Of a DNA stretch of 64,000 nt, positions 13,070-23,300 are shown one piece after another. The DNA is taken from NCBI GenBank assembly GCA_024362935.1, contig JANCRA010000061.1, positions 2,976,001 through 3,040,000 of the forward strand, given 5' to 3'. Position 1 is the stretch's first letter, and every line of letters starts with the position of its first letter. Position numbers and translations under genes: made by a program. The notes beneath the pieces are model-generated. The model was not told where the DNA came from and did not search any database. It saw only the letters and a list, made by a program, of their open reading frames with translations. The stretch is from Setophaga petechia. Its lineage: Eukaryota; Chordata; Aves; Passeriformes; Parulidae.

Positions 13070-14119
13070 GTAAGTGCCAGTTGTGTGTGGTGCTGTGTTT
13101 AGTGCAAGGCAGAGCTGCAAGTTTTGGAGCAGTCAGCACTTTGCTGTTGCTGGCTGAGGATGCTGGGTGCTGCAGTCCTGGCAGGAGCTCGGGATTTCCC
13201 GCAGGCAGCGCCCACAGAACTTGGCCTTGGAGCTGTCACGTTGCGGCAGCAAAGGGCTGGTGCCTCTGGGAGAGCATGTGGCTGCTTGGCTCAGGGAAGC
13301 TCTATCTCTTGGCTTCTGCAGTGCTATGGCCTAGGGCAAAGCAGGTAGTTTTGGAGGTGCCAGGGCTTTCTTTCTTCATTTTCCCTTTTTGGAGATGTGC
13401 GTTTTCCTTGTGGAAGCTGTCTGCACTTTCCCTGAATAGTTCTTCACTTGTACAGTCTCATTTGGGCCAGCTGTCATTGCCTTTGGTAAGCTAGAAGGGC
13501 AGGATTGTGTTGTCTATGCAGCTGTGGGGGGCCATTCCTGTCCCACGTGGCCGAAGGTACAAAGTGCAGAGGTCCGAAGCCTTCTTGTGAGGCCAAAAGC
13601 AGAAGCAGACAGATTCTGTTGCTGCAGATTTTGATGCAGTCTCCTGCTTTGGCAAGTTCCTTGGAGCCTGGAGTGGGAGGGAAGCTGCGAGTCTTTGACT
13701 GCTGTCTTGTGTTGCTCGGAAGAGGAAGGCCATCTTGCAATGGTACCTGCTGGATCTGAAGTGAAATAGGCCCCTTTGTGGCTGAGGAGCTGCGTGAGCC
13801 AGAAGGCCGCAGAGCTGGCGGCCTTGAGCAGATGAAGATGAGGCAGGGTGTGGCCAGGTGGCCAAGAAGGCCAAGGGCATGGTGGCCTGTGTCAGCAGCA
13901 GTGGGGCAGCAGGAGCAGGGCAGTGAGTGTTGCCCTGTGCTGGGCAGCGCTGCAACCACAGCTGGAGCGCTGTGTGCACTTGTGGGCCCCTGGCAAGCAG
14001 AAAGTCATGGAGGGGCTGCAGCGTGTGCACAGAAGGACAGGGGAGCTGGGCCAGGGGGTGCAGCACAAGGCCAGTGAGGAGGTGCTGAGGGATCTTTAGC
14101 CTGGACAATGGGAGGCTAC

Positions 14120-14285
14120 TGAGGGATAGTCTGGCCGACTTCCATCAATGCCTGCATGACAGTGCTCAGCCAAGCATCCCATCACTCCATCGAAGGGCTT
14201 TTGACATTGAAGTTGGTGACACTTACGTCGTCTGGTTTGTTGGTTTTCTGTGAGCAGGGGATCTGTTCCTTTTCTTTTGTTTCAC
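14120..14285 (+). repeat. Decayed partial ninth repeat unit
   Basis: The start of another unit is recognisable (TGAGGG, the CTTCCATCAA block, GCCTGCATGACAG, and a TCGAAGGGCTTTTGACATTGAA-like stretch), but with many substitutions and small deletions. It stops well before the point where the exon would lie. It marks the ancestral right boundary of the array. Confidence 0.75.
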
Positions 14286-14904
14286 TAATGATGTTTACTT
14301 TTCCCCTATTTTTACTGCTCTTTTCCAGGTGTTGCACAAGTTCTTCTATATTTGTTTTTTGTAAGGTGTCCGTTCTGGAAGATGCAATTATTGTGCTCGG
14401 GAACATATTGACTGGAGCATGGACCTTGCTGCAGAGAAAACTCTTCTGGTTTTAGCCCAGCCAGTAGGGCCCTGATATAGTGTTCAGGTTAACATGGCCC
14501 CCACCTTCTTTTAGTCTAGGCAGTCAGTGTGTTTTGTGTTTGGGAATTGAGCAGGAGATCAATGCCCTTACATTCCAGCTGGTTCTCTGAGATCACAGGA
14601 GCTGGGAGGGGCTGGGCTGCATTTCTGATTCCAGCCACTTGAGCACCATCGGTGCGGTCGAGTCCAAGAGAAGAAGTTGCCCGAGCACAGATGCACAAAG
14701 AGTGCAGTTCCCAGTGTAATGCTTTGGATCTGATCACTTTCCATAAGGACCTACACACTCCAGATTCCCCAAGAGTGCTTTATTGAAGCAACAGGAGATA
14801 AGGTTCAGGATCGCTCATGATCAGGGCACTGGCTACCAAGTGTTGATGTGTGTAGCAACAGAAAGCAACAATAAAGAGAAATTGTAGAGAGTGAGATGCA
14901 TCTG

Positions 14905-14952
<48 letters not shown>

Positions 14953-15234
14953 CCTATCTATGTCACAATTACATATTGAATCTTCCTGACTCTAGTTCAA
15001 AGCAGTTGGAGAAGCAAAGTTCCACATGCTAAAGCATCCCTTTCAGGAGAGGACTAGAGAACACGTTTCTTTGACTGATTCTGAGCACAGAGAGATGTTT
15101 TCCTCCCCAGACATGGTGGTTTTGTCTGCTCAGAGCTGTTTTCCTCCTCCAGTCTCTTCTCCCCTGAAGCCTCTAGTTAATTATTTAATTTTTCTTCCTG
15201 TCTAGAGAGGTGGAAGAATTCCATGTTTTAGGGG
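14286..15234. other. Spacer between the array and the coiled-coil exons
   Basis: No convincing exon is visible. The stretch holds a TCTA microsatellite and otherwise unique DNA. It would be intronic if the array exons splice to the kinase gene. Confidence 0.5.
14905..14961 (+). repeat. (TCTA)n tetranucleotide microsatellite
   Basis: About 14 tandem TCTA repeats with one interruption (TACC) near the right end. Confidence 0.95.
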
Positions 15235-15419
15235 GTGAAGAGAACTCCAGAAGTGTCTCTCACAAGAAGTGAGCTCACCCAGGAAGCCACTTGCAGAGCC
15301 AGGATGGAGCTGTGGGACAGGGCAGGGTGTCAGTCACTACTGAAAGACAAACAGGACATGGCAGAAGCCGAGGGAGGCCCTCAGCAGACTCTTGAGAAAT
15401 GCCACACCTTCCCTGTCAG
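15235..15419 (+). other. Possible degenerate coiled-coil exon
   Basis: One frame is open here and reads like the coiled-coil exons that follow (for example RSELTQEATCRARMEL and LLKDKQDMAEAEG). I could not find a donor and acceptor pair that joins it in phase 0 to the exon at 15420, and a TAG lies just upstream at about 15229. It may be a dead exon or have boundaries I cannot place. Confidence 0.3.
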
Positions 15420-17382
15420 CTGCCTGAGAGGCTGTTGGAGCTTCAGTCCCAGATGGCCCCTGACTGTAGGGCCAGGGTCACTTTGGAATCTGTGCCTCCC
15501 CTTGAACACAGAATGACCCAGCAGAGCAGCAGCACAGGGCTTTGGGAACGTGTGAGCCCAGCAGTCTTTGAGTCTCGGCCCACAAAGCTCATATGGGAAG
15601 TTGAAACCCGTCTTCTCTTGTTTTCTGTGCAGGTGCTTCTAGAGAGAGAGCAGGAGCAGACTGCCTCATCAGAGATGCCATGCCCGACTCAGGGAGAGCT
15701 GTTCCCAGCCCGAGAGCAGGAAGAGCAGCTCAGGCAGCAGGTGGAAGAGCCACAGGAGAATGGCCAGGTAAGCCTGACTGGCCAGGTGACAGAGGGAAGG
15801 GCAGGAAGAGGGGCACAAACCAGAGCTCTTGGGACTGAGGAGGCCAGGAGTCCCACAGGCACTGCAAGCACAGAGCCTTGGAATGTGCAGAGATCAGCCC
15901 TGGGACAGGAGGGTTACATTGGAAACAGATGTGGGTAGGGAAGCAGAAAGAATAAATAATGACTGAATAAATGTGATTTTGAGGCTGCAAGAGAAATAAG
16001 CTGAGCCTGATGGCAGCTCCCAGTCACTTGCTCTGCATTTGTGTGTACAGAAGATCAAGGCAGAGCCACAAGCAGAGCTGCCTGAAGCTCAGAGTGCCAT
16101 CACGGCAGTGAAGAGGAGGAACAAGGATGACATGAGAAGAATTCAAGAGGAGAATCTCGATCAGCAGAGGGGCGATCAACAAAATCAGGTGAGTGAAAGA
16201 GTGGTAGCCACTCCATTCATGAAACATCCTCTCACTTGTTTTTTAGAGAACTTGAAGGAACAGCTGGATGCAGAGCTTCAGATAGCTCACAGCGTGGTCA
16301 AGGCAAAGCAGAAGACGCTGGAGGAAGAAATGAAAATTATCAGAGAGAAAGCTAATCGCCTCCCTCAAGCTCTAGAAAAGCAAGTGAGTGAAGGAGGGAT
16401 GCAGTCACTGCAGTCACCAAACTGGTGGTTTCTGCCCTTCTTGCCTTGCCAGTGCACAGCAGCAGGGAGTGGGGCCATGCCTCTGAGTGCCATCCTGCTG
16501 TGGTCTGTATCACAGCTGCTCTGATGGACACTTCCTGGGCTGCCGAATAGCCTTGTTTCTTGAGATGTTTTTACAGTGGAACGTGGTGACCCAGATGGAG
16601 GATTGAAACAAGCTGTCTGTATCCTTTGTCAATCTGTTCTTTGCCTTTCCTCACAGTTGATGACTCCTGGCTGACAGGGACAAGCTGTAGTGTCTGACTG
16701 CTTTGTTCTGTTTCATTTGAGGTGCGAGTGTTGACATCTTACCAGGCAGCCTGCGAAGACTTCCAGCGAATGTCTGGCAATGAAGAGCCTCAGCTTAGGA
16801 GTGAGGCACAGGTACCATCCCCACCAGAAATGCTACAGGTTGAGCAAGACCTTAAGATGGTGCAGGAAAAGAGGACACAGTGGGAGGAGGCAGAACATTT
16901 GAACAAGCTCCAAGTATGTCTGCAGTCCTTGGTAGGGGAAAGGAATCCTTGAGAGGAAGTAGAATGGTGATTGTGGCAGTCATCTTTCTGAAAATGCACG
17001 AAAACCAAACACGAATCTGGCCATGAACCCAAGTAAAACTTGCCTTTGGTTTTGACCCATCCAGTTTGAGAAGTGGACATCAGAAAAAAAACCATTGAAG
17101 AGCCCTGCATGTGGCTGACAGCGCCTTCCTAGGGGCTTGCATTTCAATAGGGGATCTCAGGGTCATCTCTGCCAGCCACCTTTCTGACATCAACTCATTT
17201 TTTTTCCCAGATCTACATGGGCTCTGTCACCAAACCTGCTGCAGCAGCAGCAGCAGCATTGTCTAAAGGAGCCTTATCTCCCCGACCTGAGAAGTGGAGC
17301 CGGGGCAGTTTGTTCACCTCCTGCACTGACCCAGCTGCTGCTCAGCAACAGGAGATTGAGGGTGACTCCCTGGAGCTGCTGA
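15420..17382 (+). other. N-terminal coiled-coil and linker exons of the PAK-like kinase
   Basis: Five consecutive exons of 44, 45, 46, 45 and 64 codons, all phase 0-0, encode highly charged Glu/Gln/Lys-rich segments such as [15 protein letters not shown] and [19 protein letters not shown]. This is the pattern of a long coiled coil built by duplication of about 45-codon exons. I could not assign it to a family; rootletin-like or CEP-like rods are loose comparisons only. The acceptor of the exon at 16249 was chosen two bases downstream of a first AG because only that keeps phase 0. The sixth exon (17211-17382) is a linker with a poly-Ala run, leading through EGDSLELL into the segment that aligns with PAK sequence just before the glycine loop. 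Confidence 0.65.
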
Positions 17383-20300
17383 GTACGTCTGCTGTATTTC
17401 TTGTCTGAGGGACAGTGTTTTGTGCGCAGGCGTCAACATAGCTGTAACAAATGTTTCTCCTGAGTTTGGTGTCATGGGGACAATTAGGGACATTTCTCCA
17501 CAGGAACTGCTGTAGAAAAACAGTCTCTGTGCTGACCACAGAGCTGTCTGCCTGGTTGTTGTTTTTATTACCCAGCCGACCAAAATGGACTCAGAGCTTC
17601 AGGCACTGGGGCTGCCTTTTGTATCTCCTGGAAGCTGCAATCTCTGCTTTAAAGTCAGCATCTTGCATTTTGTTTCCCTCAGGGAAATTGGTGAACCCCA
17701 TGGAAAATCCCCTGATGAAATACACAGATCTGGAACATATTGGCAGCGGGTAAGTCCAACCACAGTTACTTCTACATAACCATGGGCCAGGTGTTTTTCT
17801 GGTGGAATGTCTATCCAGTGTGAAGTCAGGCCAGCTGCAAAGATGTTCACACTGGGGATAGATTGTCCCATCTCTCAATGCTGCTCAGAATTTGTGAGTG
17901 GGCTCAGAAGGCATTGTCAGAGACACCTCCATGCCGCTGAGGTTTTGACTGCCTCAAGGAACAGGACGTTGAAGGTCTCCTTGCCACCCAAGTGTGAAAC
18001 AGTTCTGTGTTAATTTCTTTAATATTTTTGTATATCTCTAAATCATACAGCCACACTAATGAAAGGGGAAGAATCTTGCTTGCCTGAAAGAGCAACCTAC
18101 TCCCTGATAGCTGTGAGACACCAGTTCTCAGGAACATTTCTTTCCAAGAGTTTGCTGTAGGAAATACTCTGTGATCAGGATTGAAACTGCACAGTTTAGA
18201 AACTGAAGCCTGAGATGAAAGAAGCAGCTGTCTTAAGGAGCTGAGGCAGTAAACCCTAACGCTTCAGGATCCGGCCCAGTGCCCATGCACTTGAGAGGAA
18301 AATGCATCTTCTCTCTTCTGGCAGAACCCTCCTGCATCCTGCAGGTTTTAGGCATTTACAGCACAGATCTCCTGTGTGGGCTGGCTTTCTCTGCAAGGTC
18401 TAAATGGCTTCTCCTTTCTCTGCTTCTGTTTTGTTTCTAGGACTTTTGGCGATGTTTGCAGAGCACTTATGAATGCCACAGGAAGAGAGGTAAATGTCAA
18501 CAGGTCCTGCAAACTCTGCTGCTCTTGAGGGGCTTTCCCCTCTGGTGTGAGCTGTGGCTGGAGCTTTGGGCAGAGCTGTGCTGAAAAGGCACAAGAAGCA
18601 CAGACTGGTGCCAGCCTGCAAAATACATTTGGGACTTTGTCCTCCTCAGCTGCTGGAAGGAAGGCATGGAGGGCAGCGGTTCCTTTCAGACAAGGACGCG
18701 CTCACTCGCTCTCCATTGCTAAAACAAAGGCGGTGCCTTCAAGCACCTCACGGCTCTTTGCGGCTACAGCTTCAGGGTCCTGAATTCTCATTTCTGGCTG
18801 CCAGCAAATCCATCTGAAAGTTACTGGTAGTTCCTTGGCCACTTGCAGTGCTGCACTTGGGAACTGCACGTAGGGAGAGATCTGCAAGGCGTCCCTGAAA
18901 GCCCTAAGCCCTGCCCATAGCCCAAGATGTATCCACAGAGTATTAAGGCATGGATTACTACTTCTGATTCCCAAACAAAGCAGCAGAGATTGTGGTCAGA
19001 GCTTTGTGGGTGATAGCTGAGACACCGCTGTTACCAAGTGGACAAGGCAAAATGTCAGTGGCCCCACGTGTCCTGTAACTGGCCCCCAAGGGAGCAGAGA
19101 AATGGGCTGTTGGAATGTCAGTTCCTAATTACTGCAGTGCCGAATCACAAGGCAGTTTGGTACAGCTCAGCTGTGTCATTACAAAATCACTTGCTCCATG
19201 TGCATTGTGGTCTCTTGACACCAACTTCTCAAGATACTTATTTTCAATGTCATTTTAGGTGGCCATAAAGAAAATAGGTCTTCAAGGACTGAGGAAGAAG
19301 GAACTAAAAGTCAATGAACTTATGGTCATGAAAATGAATAGGAATCTCAACCTGGTCAACTATTTAGACAGGTGAGTTGTTCTGAATGTTTGTTTACATA
19401 TTGCAAACATGCAAGGTAAAATCCCACTTTTGTCAGTGGCAGAAAATAGAACTATAATTATAGGTTAATTATTATTGCTGTTTTCATCTCCAGCGGATAG
19501 GAAGAGAGTGCTTCTTATCTGCATGAGTCTTCTCTAACACACATAGTTTGAAAATTATTCAGAAACCTGCATCAGTCATATCTTACTAAATCAATAGCCT
19601 GTATGTTCACAGCCACCACTTTGTTTTGGGGCTTGATTTTATTCAAGTGTCTTTTTACGTCCGGGTAAACTAACATGGATTTTCCTTGGATTGTTTCCTC
19701 TCTTTTCCATTGCTTTGCATGCCAGGAAGACTAGGTGCATATTTCCAGAAACACACAGTGTGACAGGTTTTTTATCTCTTACTAAACTGCATTTTTTACT
19801 TGCTGCCCATCTAAGATATCTCTTTTTTCAGAGCTGTGCCTTTCTTCTTGAGACTGTACAGATTGCAAATAATGCACAGCCAAGAGGAAATGTCTATTCC
19901 TTTGATTCTGTCCTTGTCACAAAGGGACCTGGAAACAGGAATCAGTCAAGAAAACAACTCAGCCATGCATGTTCCACACCCTTGTTTCCTTCTTTCAGCT
20001 ACCTTGTGGGTGAGGAACTCTGGCTGGTTATGGAGTACATGGATGGAGGCGCCCTGAGCGATGTCACCAGCAAGACCTGCCTGTCTGAGGATGAGACAGC
20101 AGCCATTAGTCGGGAGGTCAGCAATCCCATCTGCGTTTCCAAGGGCTTGGTCAGGATTGTCTGCAAAAGAGGGGCTCAGGCCTGGAGTGATTTCATTTGC
20201 CAAGCTTTGTTTCCGTGTTGCTGGTATGCTATGGGCAAGTAAAAGCATCTCAAGTGAAAGGCCTGCCAGTGCCCCTGCATTCCCTGTACTCAGTGCCAGC

Positions 20301-23300
20301 ACTCTTATCTCCTGCTGTTGTACTTTTGCTCTGCCACTCATATTTGTATTTGCTGTTCTCCACCTTGCCTCTCTAAATGTTCGCCTGGAGTCTGTCTTCA
20401 CTGCATTCCTTGCCTGTGAAAGCAAAGGTGCTGGTGGCAGGATTTGAAACAAACAGCAAAGAAAAAGCAGCACATTTCTCACAGGCCTCAGCTGAAAAGG
20501 ACAGGAGTGCAGCCAAAATGCTCTTTGCTTCAGGAAGGTGACTGATGTGATACTTCCAAGCCTGTGCTGAGGCCAGCAATAAAATCTTTGTCATGCAACC
20601 TCCCACCCAAAAGTGATCTGCTTCACACCAAAGGGAGGGACTTTCCCTTCCTTGACAAAACCCCTCCTTTTTCCTCTGCATGGAAAAAGCACGTCCACTA
20701 CAGCAGGAGTCATCCTGGCTGGTTTGCAGGGCAGGATGTCTACAAGAGCAGGTGCTGTTGCTTTTTAAAAGCTGACGTGCCTTTCTTCAGAAAGGACCTG
20801 TTCTGCAAGTGTTTGAAGCAGCCAGCTCTTCCTCTCAGTGGTCATGACTGTTCTGCCATTACTCCCTATTCCCCTGGGGAGGGAATCTTTTGGAGCTGTT
20901 TCCTTTCTTGTATGATAAAATCACATCACTAATTTTTGTCCTTCTGTTCCTGTTTTCTCTCTCAGTGCCTGCAAGGACTGCATTTTCTTCATTCAAACAA
21001 CGTGATCCACCAAGATGTGAAGAGCAGAAACGTCCTTCTCAGAACTGATGGCTCTGTCAAGCTGGGTCAGTATATTCTTGGGCAGGTGCAGTGTTCCAGG
21101 GATGTGGCTGTAGGGCCACGTGGAGTGACAGCCAGCTCCCCAAAAATGGTGCTGGCGGCAGTGCAGGGCCCCCTACTGTGAGCTGAAGGCAGAGTTGCAA
21201 TGTGCACAGCGGTATAAGGAACCAGAAAAGGTCATGAGTGGCATTGTTCTGTGTGTGTCCCTTCCAGACAGAGGGAGCTACAATCTAAAGCTTCAGGGGA
21301 ATAAGGTCCACTGCGGTGAGCAGCGTTATAAAGCCTGGGATTTTTTGGAAGTGGCCAATTCCATACTCCCTTGGCTAAAGCCTGAAAGAAATCGAGGGTG
21401 GACAGTTCTCCAGGAGATTCAACAGCACATTCTTAGCCTGAGAGTGGGGAATTCTTCTGCTTGGTTTCCTAATTGGAGTTGGCTTTCATGGTTTGTTGTT
21501 TTCTCCGCAGCTGACTTTGGCCTCTTTGCTCAGCTCACCCCTGAGCAGAGCAGGTGGAGCTCTGTGGCCGGCTCTTCTGGGTGGATGGCACCTGAAGTGG
21601 TGACAGGTCAACCATATGGCCCCAAAGTGGACATATGGTCTTTTGGAATTGTGGGCATCGAAATGGTGGAACGAGAAGTTCCTTACTGGAATGCAACTCC
21701 TGTCTTGGTAAGCTACAAATACTCACTGATCTCACTGTCTTTCACACCTGTCCCATGTTGTGTGTGCCATTGGACAAAATCCCATTGGCATCTGCTGGCA
21801 CCACTTCCACCAAGATCCCCTTCTAAAAATGTCCCTGCAATCCATCAGCATCTGCTGTAGCTTTGGTTGCATCAGAAAGGGAAGTGGCAGTTCAGAAATC
21901 TTACCCGTTTAGAAATCTAACCAGTTCAGAAAGTTGCCATTTTGGCCTCCAGCCATGCCCGACATTTCTCATTTGCTTTTTGAACCATGTTGGATCTCTG
22001 TCTCTTAAGGACAGGAAGTTTTCAGTGAACGCTTGGATGTGTGATAAATATCTTTTGAAATAGATATTGAGTCTTCTCAGCTTTAGTTTTATAGATAAAG
22101 AAAAAGTGAAAAAGGAACAACCAGCAAAGCAATGCCCTAGTTTTGCTTTCTTTTCTCTTTTTAAACCACAGCTATTTTCCTCTATACTGTAGCATCTTTT
22201 CCAAATCCTGTGGGTCTTATAAACTTATCATGTGTGTGGGTGGCCTAGGTAAGTTTAGGATGTGTTTTTCTCCGACTACAGTTAGAATTGTATGCCAAAA
22301 TCTTGGCTGTTTCTTGGTACTTCAACAAGTTGATGATCTTGCAGGCAGGTGCCTGGGCTGGGATCCAACCTAGGCAGTTGACACTGGTGCTGTGTTTCTT
22401 TACCGCAGGAGCAGGGCCATCCCTGGCCTGCACAGTTCTAATGACAAGGGAGGACTCCAGCTCCCCACCATGGCCAGTGGCTGAGTACAGCTTCAGAGGC
22501 ACAGGATAAAACCCCCTTTGTGACCTCTGGTGGTGTGGGAAAAGGAAAGAAAGCTGTCCTAATTATTTGTACTCAAGGGGAGCGTGTTTGCTTTTTTAGA
22601 CTTGCAAATTTTCCTCTGGGTTGAAGAGGATAATAACAAAGCCTCTTTGGTCACTGTCTATTTCAGTGCCACCAGCACAGAGCTGTTAGTATTGTGATGG
22701 GCATTTTTATGGAGACCAGGCCGCAGCCTGGGGTCATGGAGATCATGCCAAACCTCCCATTTCTTACCCGACACTTTCTGCGATGGGCACACCTTTAATG
22801 CATTGACTTGAGTATCCAAATGAGCAGAGGGTGACCATAGGGATGACAGTTCTTCCTCTGATTGGACCATGAAATGGTTTTCTTTTGCCACATAAAGAAG
22901 CTGAAACTTGCAGCTGAGAGACAGAGCTGCAGGTGGCACTTGTTGTGTGTGCTCAAACATTTTCATCTCAATATATCTGTGCATGCATCTTAAAGCATCT
23001 GTGTTGAATATGAGATTCCAAATGTTTGTTTCTTTACCTGAGCAATACATAGTGGATTTCCTTTCTTTCCTTCCAATTCCCATTGTTTTCAAGAACAAAG
23101 CAAAAAGCTTGATTAATTTTGTTTTATGGCAGCTGTGCTTGAGGGACCAACAAGCACTGCAGAGATACTTTTGATGTACTAATCCTTGGAAAGAGTAGAG
23201 TTAGTATAGCACAGTCCCTCTTCCAAAAAGCCTCCCAAGCTGGTATGAATCCTCAGAGAAGGAAATGTGCTTTTGCTGATGTAGTTCCCACTAACTAGGT

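Larger units (their letters stand above)
1..14120 (+). repeat. Tandem array of eight 1765-bp units, each with one exon-like block
   Basis: Units begin at 1, 1766, 3531, 5296, 7061, 8826, 10591 and 12356. The spacing is exactly 1765 bp throughout; only the last unit is 1 bp shorter. Copies differ by scattered single-base changes and are nearly identical, except that the 3' half of unit 8 (from about 13350) is clearly more diverged. The array runs off the left edge, so its true copy number is unknown. Each unit contains a 126-bp block between a pyrimidine-rich acceptor (ending TCTTCTCACAG) and a GTAAGT donor. The remaining roughly 1640 bp would be intron. Units are GC-rich and poor in stop codons, which produces many overlapping open frames on both strands that I do not regard as genes. 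The regular spacing and near-absence of indels point to recent unequal crossing-over or gene conversion. Confidence 0.97.

Noticed and set aside
1..14120. CRISPR or satellite interpretation of the regular repeats
   Set aside because: The unit is 1765 bp with no short repeat/unique spacer pattern, and the genome is a vertebrate. A tandem genic duplication fits; a centromeric satellite would not be expected to keep splice-bounded open exons.
14156..14455. A 99-codon frame and an AG/GTAAGG pair near 14.33-14.36 kb as a further exon
   Set aside because: The hydrophobic, Phe-rich translation does not resemble the neighbouring coils, and the frame overlaps the decayed ninth repeat unit.
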